Source: JAHJQZ01 sp963667595 (GTDB lineage: Bacteria > Pseudomonadota > Alphaproteobacteria > Rhizobiales > Devosiaceae). From it: DNA of 64,000 bases. Where the stretch lies: assembly GCA_963667595.2 (NCBI GenBank), contig CAXXWD010000001.1, positions 1,178,001-1,242,000 on the forward strand. The letters are read 5' to 3'. The position numbers were made by a program, and so were the translations under genes. Positions 33,043-42,198 of this stretch are shown here, one piece after another; position 1 is the first letter of the stretch, and each line of letters begins with the position of its first letter. The notes below the pieces were generated by a model. That model saw only the letters and a list, made by a program, of their open reading frames with translations. It searched no databases and was not told where the DNA came from.

Positions 33043-33632
33043 CGCTTTGGGGCGCTGTCCGGAAGGGAATCGGCCCCGTTCCTTTGCCGATCTGACAGAA
33101 CCCTATGCGAAATCACAACACCTCCCGTTCATCGCCAAAAGGCGCGACGGGACACCGGGCAAAATTCGCTGCACGAAATGTGGTGCGGACAACGCTCGAT
33201 CCTTCACCTTGCAAGACTACGGACAACTCCTTTGCCACAAGTTTATCTCTGGAAAGAAACACCAGGACAATTTTGGCAACAAAAGTTGGATTGACACCGC
33301 TGCGACAATAAGGTTCGACCGTTTAGGCCTTCCGGTTGTCGAGGCACCGTCCGGGCTGAAAACTCAATGATTAGGATAGGTTGTCACCACAATGACGTCA
33401 TTACCGACCGGTCCCGACTAACTAAAATTTAATCTGACAGCCGTGCCCGTAAATGCCATGCACTATGGAAACGAGCTGTCAACATCACGCCCGGCCAAAA
33501 GGGCCGGTGGCGGATGGATTTTGGCAGGCACAAGCGTAAGGAACTCCATGCACGGCACGGCCGCGGGCCGGGGGCGGTCCGCTAAAAAACAGGTTCGGCC
33601 GGCGATTTTTTTAAAGAAGCGAGACCAGAACG
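33043..33632. other. long intergenic region upstream of the RND operon
   Basis: 590 bp between divergent malQ and the efflux genes. No convincing gene: the open frames here have no ribosome site and no family resemblance. The only structured feature is a perfect 12-bp palindrome at 33391-33402. A strand of lower GC (33405-33440) may be part of the promoter. Confidence 0.5.
33391..33402. promoter_or_regulatory. palindrome AATGACGTCATT upstream of the efflux operon
   Basis: A perfect 12-bp palindrome 231 bp before the adaptor gene. It could be the operator of a TetR- or MarR-type repressor, which often control such pumps. No regulator gene is adjacent, so this is only a candidate. Confidence 0.3.
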
Positions 33633-34964
33633 ATGACTGAGGCAGGTTGGACACGTGCAATGACCCCGATCCGGCGGACCGCGTGGGTCGCGGGGCTGGC
33701 GGTCCTGTCGCTTGCCGGACCATCGCTGGCCCAGCCGGGGATGGGCGGTTTTCCCGGCATGGGCGGGCCCACCGAGGTCGGTGTCATCACCATAACGCGT
33801 CAGAGCGTACCTTATACCACCACCCTGCCGGGACGCGTGGTTGCCTCCAAGACCGCCGAGATCCGCCCCCAGGTCGGTGGCATCATCAAATCGGTCGATT
33901 TCAAGCAAGGATCGGAAGTCCGGCAGGGCGCCCTTCTCTACCAGATCGAATCCGACACCTACGAAGCCAGCCTCGCCGCCGCCAAGGCAACCCTGGAGCG
34001 CGCCCGGGTGACCGCATCCAGCGCCGGGGACACCGTGGCGCGCTACGAAAAGCTCGTCGGAAGCGGCGTGTCCAAGACCGATCTCAGCGATGCCAAGCTC
34101 TCGCTTTTGCAGGCTCAAGCCGATGTCGCGGCGGCCGAGGCCTCGGTGCTCTCGGCGCAGATCAGTTTCGATCGTACCCGCATCACGGCGCCGATTTCCG
34201 GCGCCATCGGCCTGTCCGCGGTCAACCAGGGCGCACTTGTCACCGCCAGCCAGGCCACGGCCATGGCGACCATCCGCCAGCTCGATCCCATCTATATCAC
34301 CCTGGTCGATTCCTCGGCCAATCTTTTGAAGCTGCGCAAGGCCATGCAGGCCGGCACCCTATCGGGCAATGGCGATACCGGCACCAAGGTTCGCATCACT
34401 CTCGAAGACGGCACCGAATACGATGAGGTCGGCACCATCGCCGAAGCCGAGACCGTGGTCAGCACCACGACCGGAACATTCGATGTCCGCGCGACCATAG
34501 CCAATCCGGAACGCATGCTTTTGCCCGGCATGTTCGTCAGGGCGACGGTGCAACTGGGCGAGGAAACCGCTTTTCTGGTTCCCCAGCGCGCGGTGACCTT
34601 CAATGCGAACGGCAAGGCCACGGTACTGGTGGTCGGCGACGACATGATCGCGACCGCCCACGTACTTGAAACCTCGCGGTCCTACGGCAATGCCTGGGTG
34701 GTAACCTCGGGGCTCGATGACGGCGACGAGATCATTGTCGACGGACTGCAAAAGGTCTCCGATGGGTCCAAAATCGCACCATTGCCGGTCGAGATCGACG
34801 ACGACGGCGTCATCGTGCAAACCATTTCCTCGAACGCGGCCGCGCCCGGTGACCTGCCGGCCGGAACCATGCCGTCCGGCGGCAAGCCGCCCGCCGCCGC
34901 TTCTAAGGACGATGCGACATCCGCCACCGCTCCCGATGGCACGGACGAGGGATCCGCGCAATGA
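33633..34964 (+). CDS. RND efflux periplasmic adaptor (AcrA/MexA family)
   Basis: 443 residues. A signal peptide (about 1-33, with AWVAGLAVLSLAGPSLAQ) has no lipobox cysteine, followed by a Gly/Pro/Met-rich spacer. Next come the lipoyl/barrel-sandwich halves (GRVVASKTAEIRPQVGGIIKSVDFKQGSEVRQGALLYQIE and ITAPISGAIGLSAVNQGALV), an alpha-helical hairpin between them (about 100-165), a beta-barrel, and a membrane-proximal domain. The C-terminal 50 residues are a low-complexity Ala/Pro/Asp tail. It links the inner-membrane pump to an outer-membrane channel; no TolC-type gene is in the window. It overlaps the pump gene by 4 bp. Confidence 0.93.
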   Translation: MTEAGWTRAMTPIRRTAWVAGLAVLSLAGPSLAQPGMGGFPGMGGPTEVGVITITRQSVPYTTTLPGRVVASKTAEIRPQVGGIIKSVDFKQGSEVRQGALLYQIESDTYEASLAAAKATLERARVTASSAGDTVARYEKLVGSGVSKTDLSDAKLSLLQAQADVAAAEASVLSAQISFDRTRITAPISGAIGLSAVNQGALVTASQATAMATIRQLDPIYITLVDSSANLLKLRKAMQAGTLSGNGDTGTKVRITLEDGTEYDEVGTIAEAETVVSTTTGTFDVRATIANPERMLLPGMFVRATVQLGEETAFLVPQRAVTFNANGKATVLVVGDDMIATAHVLETSRSYGNAWVVTSGLDDGDEIIVDGLQKVSDGSKIAPLPVEIDDDGVIVQTISSNAAAPGDLPAGTMPSGGKPPAAASKDDATSATAPDGTDEGSAQ

Positions 34965-37900
34965 GCGACCAGTCACCTGAGGTGAGCCGTCGGGATCACA
35001 TGCCCACCCGGCGCTCGCTTGCCAGTTTCTTCATCAACCGTCCGATCTTCGCCATCGTTCTGGCGATCGTCACCATGCTGGCCGGCGTGTTGGGTATCTA
35101 CGAGCTGTCCATTACCCAATACCCGGACATCGCCCCGACCACCGTCCGGGTTTTTGCCGGCTATTCGGGCGCCAGCGCCGAAGCGGTCGAAAATTCGGTG
35201 ACCACGGTCATCGAGTCCGCCATGACCGGGCTCGACGGCATGGTCTACATGTCGGCATCGTCCTCGACGGGATCGTCAATGGTCACCCTGACCTTCGACA
35301 ACACCGTCAACCCGGAAATCGCCCAGGTGCAGGTGCAGAACAACCTGTCGCGCATCGAGAGCCAATTGCCCGATGCGGTGCAAAAATCCGGTCTCTGGGT
35401 GTTTCGCTCAACCGAGAGCATGCTGATGATCGGCAATATCGTTTCGGCCGATGGCAAGTACTCGACGGACGAATTGTCCGACATCATGACCAACAGCGTC
35501 GAGCCGATCATCGAGCGCCTGAACGGGGTTGGCGGCATCCAGTCCTTCGGGTCCGGCTATGCCATGCGCATCTGGCTCAATCCGCTGTCGCTCGAACAAT
35601 ACCAACTGACCCCTTCCAGCATCACCGCGGCGATCAGGGCGCAAAATACCCAGGTCGCGATCGGCTATATCGGCTCGTCTCCCGTGATCAAGGGCCAGCA
35701 ATTACGTGCCATGGTGACGGCGCAGAGCCTTTTGAAAAGCGTCGACGATTTCAAGGCCATCATCCTCAAGTCCAACGAAGACGGCTCGACCGTCCGGCTC
35801 GGCGATGTCGCCCGCGTGGAAATGGGGCTCGAATCCTATGGCTCGAGCACCACCTATAACGGCAAGAACGCCGCCGGCTTCGGCGTGCAGCTGGCGAGCG
35901 GCGCCAATGCCATTGATGTTGCCAAGACCGTACATGCCGCTTTCGACAAACTCGAACCCAGCCTGCCCGAGGGCGTTTCCATAAAGTATTCCTACGAGAC
36001 GACGCCCTTCGTCGAATTGTCGATCCAGAAGGTCGAGCGCACCCTGGTCGAAGCCATTCTTCTGGTCTTCGTCGTGCTGTTTCTCTTCCTGCAGAACTTC
36101 CGCGCCACGCTCATTCCGATGATCGCCGTCCCGGTCGTGCTCATGGGCACGTTCGGCGTTCTGGCTGCGCTCGGCTATTCCATCAACACCCTCACCATGT
36201 TCGCCATGGTTCTGGCCATCGGCCTTCTGGTCGATGATGCCATCGTCGTGGTGGAAAACGTCGAACGCATCATGTCGACTGAAAAACTCTCGGCCAAGCA
36301 GGCAACCGAGAAGTCGATGGGTGAAATCACCGGCGCCCTTATCGGCGTTGCCCTGGTGCTGACGGCCGTGTTCATCCCCATGGCCTTTTTCTCCGGCTCG
36401 GTCGGCGTCATCTACCGGCAGTTTTCGGTGACCATCGTGTCGGCCATGGTGCTGTCGGTTCTTGTGGCCATCATTCTCACCCCGGCCCTTTGCGCCACCA
36501 TGCTCAAGCCGGTGGACGAGCACAAGGGCGCGCGCAAGTGGCTCGGCTGGTTCAATGCCGGCGTCACGGCAACCACCAATGGTTACGTCTCGACAATCGG
36601 CTATCTCATTAAGCGCAGCTTTCGGTTTCTTGTCGTTTACGCGGCGATCGGCGGGGGTGCCTACTGGATCTACGAACAATTGCCGACCTCGTTCTTCCCG
36701 GAAGAAGACCAGGGCGTGGTCATGACCATGATCAGCCTGCCCGACGGGGCCAATGCCGCCCGGACCAAGGCCGTGGTCGATCTTGTCGAGGACTATTTCC
36801 TCAACCAGGAAAAGGACACCGTCGAATCGGCGTTCATGACGCTCGGCTTCGGCTTCGGCGGCAATTCCGAAAACAACGCCATGGCCTTCGTGCGGCTCAA
36901 GGACTACGGCGACCGCCCCCTGGCCTCCCAGTCGGCTTCGGCGCTGGCCATGCGGGCATCGACGTATTTCAACCAGATTCGCGACGCGAAGATCTTCGTC
37001 ATGTCGCCGCCGGCCATCCAGGGCCTCGGACAGACCAACGGCTTTTCGATGTACATGCTCGACACTGCCAATAACGGGCACGAGGCGCTTAATGCGGCCA
37101 GCGACCGACTGGCGGCCCTGGCCAGCGAGTCCGGTCTCATCTCCTATGTGCGCGGCAATGCCGGCGAAACGGAAAGCCAGCTCAAGATCACCATCGACCA
37201 GGAAAAGGCAGGTGCGCTCGGCGTCGATCTCTCCGCCGCCAATGCCATTCTGGCGACCGTCTTCGGCGGGTCCAGGGTCAACGACTTCATCTATAACGGC
37301 GATCTGAGACCGGTCATCGTTCAGGGCGAAGCCGATGCGCGCATGCAGCCCGACGACGTGGCGAAATGGTATGCCAAAAACGCCAGCGGCGAGATGGTGC
37401 CGTTCTCGGCCTTCTCGACAGTGGGCTGGACGAAGGGCGAATCCTCGCTGGCCCGGTTCGGCGGCGAATCCGCCATCCGGATCAGCGGCAGTGCCGCCGA
37501 CGGCGTGAGTTCGGGCGACGCCATGGACGAAATGGAGCGGCTGGTGAAGAGCCTCAACGGCGGCTACACCGTTTCGTGGACCGGCCTCAGCTACCAGGAA
37601 CGTCTGTCGGGGTCCCAGGCCAATCTGCTCTATGCCATTTCGGCCCTGGTGGTGTTCCTCTCGCTCGCGGCGCTCTACGAAAGCTGGTCCATTCCGTTCT
37701 CGGTGATCCTGGCCCTGCCCGTCGGCATTTTCGGCGCCGTGATCGCCAATTACGTGATGGGCCTCGACAACGACGTCTATTTCAAGGTCGGTCTTCTGAC
37801 CACGATGGGCCTGGCCTCCAAGAACGCCATTCTGATCGTCGAGTTCGCCCGCGATCTGATGTCCCAGGGGTTGTCCGTATTCGACGCAACGCTCGAAGCC

Positions 37901-38128
37901 TCCCGCCTCAGGCTGAGGCCGATCGTCATGACCTCGCTGGCCTTCATTCTCGGCGTCCTGCCGCTGGCCCTGTCGACTGGCGCGGGTTCCGGCGCCCAGA
38001 ATGCCGTTGGCGACGTCGTTCTGGGCGGCATGATTTCGTCCGTCACACTGGGCATATTCTTCGTGCCGATCTTTTTTGCCGTGATCGCGGGCCTGACAAG
38101 CCGGTTCAGGAAAAACAGGACCGCGTAG
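34961..38128 (+). CDS. RND multidrug efflux pump (AcrB/HAE1 family)
   Basis: 1055 residues, inner-membrane proton-driven transporter. Twelve membrane helices are arranged as 1+5 and 1+5 with two large periplasmic loops. FFINRPIFAIVLAIVTMLAG is helix 1. The proton-relay aspartate pair is in GLLVDDAIVVVENVERI (helix 4) and the lysine in GLASKNAILIVEFA (helix 10). The start may be 13 codons further in (MPTRRSLASFF), since the first 13 residues are hydrophilic and unlike the family, but the ATGA overlap with the adaptor supports 34961. The substrate range cannot be read, but the length and HAE1 pattern suggest hydrophobic drugs. Confidence 0.96.
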   Translation: MSDQSPEVSRRDHMPTRRSLASFFINRPIFAIVLAIVTMLAGVLGIYELSITQYPDIAPTTVRVFAGYSGASAEAVENSVTTVIESAMTGLDGMVYMSASSSTGSSMVTLTFDNTVNPEIAQVQVQNNLSRIESQLPDAVQKSGLWVFRSTESMLMIGNIVSADGKYSTDELSDIMTNSVEPIIERLNGVGGIQSFGSGYAMRIWLNPLSLEQYQLTPSSITAAIRAQNTQVAIGYIGSSPVIKGQQLRAMVTAQSLLKSVDDFKAIILKSNEDGSTVRLGDVARVEMGLESYGSSTTYNGKNAAGFGVQLASGANAIDVAKTVHAAFDKLEPSLPEGVSIKYSYETTPFVELSIQKVERTLVEAILLVFVVLFLFLQNFRATLIPMIAVPVVLMGTFGVLAALGYSINTLTMFAMVLAIGLLVDDAIVVVENVERIMSTEKLSAKQATEKSMGEITGALIGVALVLTAVFIPMAFFSGSVGVIYRQFSVTIVSAMVLSVLVAIILTPALCATMLKPVDEHKGARKWLGWFNAGVTATTNGYVSTIGYLIKRSFRFLVVYAAIGGGAYWIYEQLPTSFFPEEDQGVVMTMISLPDGANAARTKAVVDLVEDYFLNQEKDTVESAFMTLGFGFGGNSENNAMAFVRLKDYGDRPLASQSASALAMRASTYFNQIRDAKIFVMSPPAIQGLGQTNGFSMYMLDTANNGHEALNAASDRLAALASESGLISYVRGNAGETESQLKITIDQEKAGALGVDLSAANAILATVFGGSRVNDFIYNGDLRPVIVQGEADARMQPDDVAKWYAKNASGEMVPFSAFSTVGWTKGESSLARFGGESAIRISGSAADGVSSGDAMDEMERLVKSLNGGYTVSWTGLSYQERLSGSQANLLYAISALVVFLSLAALYESWSIPFSVILALPVGIFGAVIANYVMGLDNDVYFKVGLLTTMGLASKNAILIVEFARDLMSQGLSVFDATLEASRLRLRPIVMTSLAFILGVLPLALSTGAGSGAQNAVGDVVLGGMISSVTLGIFFVPIFFAVIAGLTSRFRKNRTA

Positions 38129-38309
38129 GAACTGTTCGTTCCAGCCATCCCGCCTGTCGCGGGGTGGCTTTTCGGCCTGTCGACAGGATCAGACGCGCCA
38201 TCCGCATAAAGGCGCGGATGAACTGACGATCAACTCAATGCGAAAAGATGGGCACCGATTCTCATTTCCAAACGTGACGCGCCCCGGACACGATGCCGTG
38301 CCCGTTCGT

Positions 38310-38720
38310 TCACTGCGCGGCGCGTTGCGATCCTGTCGGAACCTGTTCCGTTTCTCCGGCCTGTTCGGCGCTCGTCCGAACCAGTTTCAGGGCCTTGTAG
38401 AATTCGCCCTTGACCAGATGCAGGTTGATCTTGGCCAGAAGCTGCGCCATTTCGGCGTCAGCCTCGGTCAGCTTTTGCGCCAGCGCGAAATACTCTTCGT
38501 GAAATCCGGAAATATCTTTTAATAGATACATCTGCTGGATGATGTATTGGATGCGCGGCAACAGATCGTCGATGGCGGGTTCGTCGATCCACTCGCTTCC
38601 CCTCAGGACGGGCACGTCGCCATCGATCAGCAGCGTGACATTGCCGCCCGATGCGATGGTGATGGTGGAATCGCCGACATGAACGGATTCCCGCGGTTTC
38701 ATGTTGATCTTGAGAGTCAT
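38310..38720 (-). CDS. flbT: flagellin synthesis repressor FlbT
   Basis: 136 residues. FlbT binds the leader of flagellin mRNA in alphaproteobacteria and controls its translation until the hook is complete. The pattern is clear: LKINMKPRESVHVGDSTITIASGGNVTLLIDGDVPVLRGSEWI, then LLPRIQYIIQQMYLLKD. The C-terminal 20 residues are polar and variable. Last gene of the leftward flagellar cluster, 37 bp after flgL. The usual partner flaF is not in the window. Confidence 0.94.
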   Translation of the reverse strand: MTLKINMKPRESVHVGDSTITIASGGNVTLLIDGDVPVLRGSEWIDEPAIDDLLPRIQYIIQQMYLLKDISGFHEEYFALAQKLTEADAEMAQLLAKINLHLVKGEFYKALKLVRTSAEQAGETEQVPTGSQRAAQ

Positions 38721-38757
38721 GTCAGATCAGCACCGCCGCAGTTCGAAAAAAAGACTG

Positions 38758-39666
38758 TCATCGCAAATAATCCTGCAGGTTGATCGACATGATCTTGGCC
38801 AGCGAGGAATAGGACGCCGAGAGCTGTGTGTCGTAGATCTTCAGCTTCACCGTCAGTTCAGCGATGTCGACGTCCCTGACATTGCTGATATTCGCGGTCA
38901 GGATGTTCTGGTACCGGTCCTGCTGGACCTGCATGCGATCGAGCGTCGTGCTGGTAACCGACAGACCGCTGACGAGGGCGGTGGTCTCGTTAAGCGCCGA
39001 AGACAACAAGTTGTACACAGCTTTCAACATATCGCTATCGGGTGTTTCGGTGCTTTGCCCCAACACGCTGAGCCCTCGAATAGCCTGCTCGAAGGCAGAA
39101 TCGTCTGCGGTGACGCCATAAGTCAGTGTGACTTCCGAAGACGCCTTGACCGAGGCGGGGATGTCGTCGCCTTTGTAATAGTCCGTCGATTTCGTCGAGA
39201 TATCGGCAATATAGCCGGTCAGATCAATCGGCTTGGTCTCGGTGAGACTGCCGGCGAACAGGTGACGCCCCTCGTACTGGGTGTTGAGGATCGAAGCGAG
39301 CTCATCGACATAAGCTGCGGCGGCGGAAGTCAGCACGGTTGCCGAGACCGCATCCGCGTCGCCGCTCAGGTTCGCGGTGATCTGCGCTCGGAAATCGGAC
39401 AAAAGGTCCGTAACCGACGTGAGGCTCGTATACATCACCTCGATGCGATTTGACGCCTCCTTGATGGACGTCGAATAGGCCTTGGAACGGCTCATCAAGG
39501 TCTCGAGCTTGATCAGCGTCTTGCTGTCTCTGCCAAGTCCGCCATAGTCGGTCGACTTGACGCCCGAGGCTTGCTGCAGATTCATCTCGGCCATGCGCGC
39601 CTGGACCCGCATGGCGGCGTCGAGCATCTGGCTCGAGGCGGCGAAAGTGGCAACACGCATGCTCAT
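38758..39666 (-). CDS. flgL: flagellar hook-filament junction protein FlgL
   Basis: 302 residues. Flagellin-like: the N-terminal helix region (MRVATFAASSQMLDAAMRVQARMAEMNLQQASG) and C-terminal helix region (LDRMQVQQDRYQNILTANISNVRDVDIAELTVKLKIYDTQLSASYSSLAKIMSINLQDYL) form the D0/D1 coiled coil, with a variable middle. This is the HAP3 position between hook and filament. ATG 39666 has GGGAGAA upstream; the open frame before it is not coding. It lies 22 bp after flgK. Confidence 0.94.
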   Translation of the reverse strand: MSMRVATFAASSQMLDAAMRVQARMAEMNLQQASGVKSTDYGGLGRDSKTLIKLETLMSRSKAYSTSIKEASNRIEVMYTSLTSVTDLLSDFRAQITANLSGDADAVSATVLTSAAAAYVDELASILNTQYEGRHLFAGSLTETKPIDLTGYIADISTKSTDYYKGDDIPASVKASSEVTLTYGVTADDSAFEQAIRGLSVLGQSTETPDSDMLKAVYNLLSSALNETTALVSGLSVTSTTLDRMQVQQDRYQNILTANISNVRDVDIAELTVKLKIYDTQLSASYSSLAKIMSINLQDYLR

Positions 39667-39688
39667 GGCAATTCTCCCGAACGCTCGC

Positions 39689-41419
39689 CTAGCCCGCCGA
39701 CCGCGCGGCGCGCATAAGAGCGTCGAACAATTCGTTAAGCACTTCATAGAGCTGGGCGGAGGCTGAATACATCTGCTGCAGCTCGGTCACCCGGGCGGTT
39801 TCTTCGTCGATATTGACGCCGGTTTGGGAGGAAAAGGCATCCGAAAGCGTCTCGTAGGTGCTTTTTGTGGAGAGCAGGCTGGTCGCGGCGGTGCTGGCCC
39901 GGGTCGAGACATCGCCCACGATGTTGGCGGCGTAATCGGCAAGGCTCGTCGATGTGGCGCTCAACCCACCGACTGCCGCAAAGCTCTGACTGTCGGACAG
40001 AACCGAAACCAGATCCTGAACGAACTCTACCGAATGGGACACGACCTGATCGCCGACGGTGAGCGTAGCGGCGGTACTGAGCATCGCTGTGGACAGGCCG
40101 GCGGTGGTGACGGAATCGGAGATCCGGATATCGCTGGCGCCGGTACCGGTGAGCAGGTCGTTGAGCCCGAAATAGGCCGAAAAATCGGTCTTTTCGCTGC
40201 CGATCTTGGCGTCGATACCGGTGATGGCCAGACCCACGCCGTTCGAGCTGGCGATGCTCAGCACGCCGTCGGTAATGCTGGCATCAAGCCCGGTCACCGC
40301 ATCAATGGCACTGACCAGATCGCCGACCGTTGCATAGGCGCTGAGATCGAAATCCGCGTAGGACAAGAGGTTGCCATCGTCATCGATGAGCGCGATTCGC
40401 GCCGTGCCGGTCGCGGAAAACGCATCGCTGGCGTCAACGGCGGTGTGGCCGGTCAGGCTGTCGGGAGCCGGCAAGGGAGTGCCGGCATTGTAGACCTCGT
40501 TGAATGCCGAAATAAGGGTACTGGCCAGGGCGTCGAGTTCATCCTGAACATCGGGAAGGATATCGTCCCTGAGGGTCAGGAGCGTGCCGATCGCGCCGTT
40601 GGTCAGCCCGGACGTCACATCCGTACCCTCGATGGTGATGGCGCCGAAAACCGTGTTGGCGTTGACATCGGATGCCGGGGTGTAGTTGAGCGTGTGCACT
40701 GTGGAGTCCACAAGCGCGATGCCGCTCGTCGTGGCGATCTGCATCCGCCCGTTCGAGCTGACCGAATAGGAAACGTCGATCAAGCCGGCCAAGGTCTTGA
40801 GGGCCTGATTGCGCTCGTCTTCGAGATCGGCGATCGAATCGCCACGGGCTTTGGCGATGATGATGGTTTCGTTGAGGCTGTCGATCGTTTCGAGCGCTTC
40901 GTTGATCGTGTCGATACCGTCCGAGATCTGTTGATCGGCGTCCGCTCTCAGCCCCTGGACCCCGTTCGACGTCTCGCGCAGCTGACCGACCAGCGTGCTG
41001 ATGGTCGTCAAGGCCGTCGTGGCCAGGGTCGAGCTTTCCGGTGTATTGGCGAGCGCGATCAGAGCGGATTCGATCGCCATCAACGAGTCGGCGAGCGATG
41101 TGCTGGGCTGCTTGTTAGTGGATACCGTTCCGAACATCGACTGCAGTCTGTCGGTGAAATCGGCCAGGGTCTTCGCCGACGCCAGATCGGACGTCGAGGC
41201 AATGAGGTCGCGCAGCAGGAATTTGTCGACCGTGCTGGATATCTCGGCAATCGACGTTCCCGAATTCTGCGAGCCGGTGACGGTCGCGATCTGGGTAGCG
41301 GTCTTTCGCGTATAGCCTTCCGTATCCGCGTTGGCGATGTTCGAGGCGGCCACGCGCATCTGGACCTGGCTCGCAAGCAACGCGCTGGTCGCTATGGATC
41401 TGATCGCCGTAATTGACAT
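39689..41419 (-). CDS. flgK: flagellar hook-filament junction protein FlgK
   Basis: 576 residues (HAP1). The N-terminus has the rod/hook signature ALLASQVQMRVAASNIANADTEGYTRK. A long helical part follows (about 90-230) and a variable domain. The C-terminus (DIVGDVSTRASTAATSLLSTKSTYETLSDAFSSQTGVNIDEETARVTELQQMYSASAQLYEVLNELFDALM) carries the conserved G-V-N-x-D-E-E-x-x-x-L-x-x-x-Q motif. It joins the hook to FlgL and the filament and is secreted by the flagellar export apparatus. Confidence 0.96.
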   Translation of the reverse strand: MSITAIRSIATSALLASQVQMRVAASNIANADTEGYTRKTATQIATVTGSQNSGTSIAEISSTVDKFLLRDLIASTSDLASAKTLADFTDRLQSMFGTVSTNKQPSTSLADSLMAIESALIALANTPESSTLATTALTTISTLVGQLRETSNGVQGLRADADQQISDGIDTINEALETIDSLNETIIIAKARGDSIADLEDERNQALKTLAGLIDVSYSVSSNGRMQIATTSGIALVDSTVHTLNYTPASDVNANTVFGAITIEGTDVTSGLTNGAIGTLLTLRDDILPDVQDELDALASTLISAFNEVYNAGTPLPAPDSLTGHTAVDASDAFSATGTARIALIDDDGNLLSYADFDLSAYATVGDLVSAIDAVTGLDASITDGVLSIASSNGVGLAITGIDAKIGSEKTDFSAYFGLNDLLTGTGASDIRISDSVTTAGLSTAMLSTAATLTVGDQVVSHSVEFVQDLVSVLSDSQSFAAVGGLSATSTSLADYAANIVGDVSTRASTAATSLLSTKSTYETLSDAFSSQTGVNIDEETARVTELQQMYSASAQLYEVLNELFDALMRAARSAG

Positions 41420-41440
41420 CGAACCAGCCCCCGTCTGCTG

Positions 41441-41905
41441 TTAGGCCATGTGGGTCCCACCGGCATAGGCATTCGTTCCGACACGCTTGCACGCGCCATT
41501 CTGATCATAGGCGTTTTCGGCCTTCGTCTGCTCGCGCACCGCCGACATGATCGCCTCGATGCGCCAGCGCGTGACGGCCATGGCACGCTTGAGACGGCTC
41601 ATGTTCTCGCCCATGGCGTCCTGAAGCTGCGTCAGTTGCGCAACCAGTTCGCGGTGCTGCTCCTTGTCGGCCTCGACGAAGATCCTGTCGCCGGCACGGA
41701 TACGCGCCATCCAGGCGTCGAGTTCGGCACTCAGCTTGGCCTTGACGACGATGTTCTGCGAAATCGAGGCCGGCATGCCGCTCGCCAGAAGCGCGTTCTC
41801 CGCACTGATCAGTTCGTGCAGCTCGCCGACAAGCGCGATCAGGTCATCGAGGCTTTCGCTCTTTTCCGACATGGACACGATCTCTTCGGAAGGGGCGGTG
41901 GTCAT
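41441..41905 (-). CDS. flgN: FlgN-like flagellar export chaperone
   Basis: 154 residues, almost entirely helical and charged, no cysteine before residue 135, no signal peptide. Its size, helical pattern (ESLDDLIALVGELHELISAENALLASG...LSAELDAWMARI) and position 21 bp upstream of flgK fit the FlgN chaperone that escorts FlgK and FlgL to the export gate. FlgN sequences are poorly conserved, so the name rests mainly on context and secondary structure. Its start overlaps the stop of the preceding gene by 4 bp (ATGA). Confidence 0.65.
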   Translation of the reverse strand: MTTAPSEEIVSMSEKSESLDDLIALVGELHELISAENALLASGMPASISQNIVVKAKLSAELDAWMARIRAGDRIFVEADKEQHRELVAQLTQLQDAMGENMSRLKRAMAVTRWRIEAIMSAVREQTKAENAYDQNGACKRVGTNAYAGGTHMA

Positions 41906-42198
41906 TTTCTCTCTCCTGTTTCGTGTCCGGAACCGAGGTGGACAGCGCGACGATAGGCATCTACCGCCGCGGAACCGCGTTGCAGTTCGACAAGTTGAGT
42001 CCGGATATCCTGTCTCTGGCTCTTGAGGGTGTCGGTCACGGCCGTCAGCTCATCGAGCAGCGCAAGAAGGCTGCGCATGTCCGGTTTCGTCCCGTCTCCC
42101 GCCTTCAGCTCTTCGACGCGTCGGCTCAGGCGCATCAGATCGCTGAACGGGCCGCTCCTGGCCTTGGACAAAAGACGTTTCGCACTATGCGTCGTCAT
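41902..42198 (-). CDS. small hypothetical flagellar-operon protein
   Basis: 98 residues, helical, basic ends, a probable coiled coil at about residues 20-75 (MRLSRRVEELKAGD...LALLDELTAVTDTLKSQRQDIRTQLVELQRG). Family not recognised. It overlaps both neighbours by 4 bp: its ATG overlaps the stop of flgE, and its stop overlaps the start of the flgN-like gene. It must therefore be translated with them and is probably a hook-stage chaperone or regulator. The function is inference. Confidence 0.7.
   Translation of the reverse strand: MTTHSAKRLLSKARSGPFSDLMRLSRRVEELKAGDGTKPDMRSLLALLDELTAVTDTLKSQRQDIRTQLVELQRGSAAVDAYRRAVHLGSGHETGERK

Noticed and set aside
32930..33370. 146-residue frame with CTKCGADN in the region before the efflux genes
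   Set aside because: Half of it lies over malQ in another frame, there is no ribosome site, and a single CxxC is not enough to call a zinc protein.
35702..37081. 459-residue frame antisense to the RND pump, rich in His, Glu and Asp
   Set aside because: The residue bias is what reverse-complemented membrane-protein codons give; no real protein pattern.
39824..41416. 530-residue plus-strand frame over flgK
   Set aside because: Antisense shadow of flgK; low-complexity Gly/Arg/Asp pattern.
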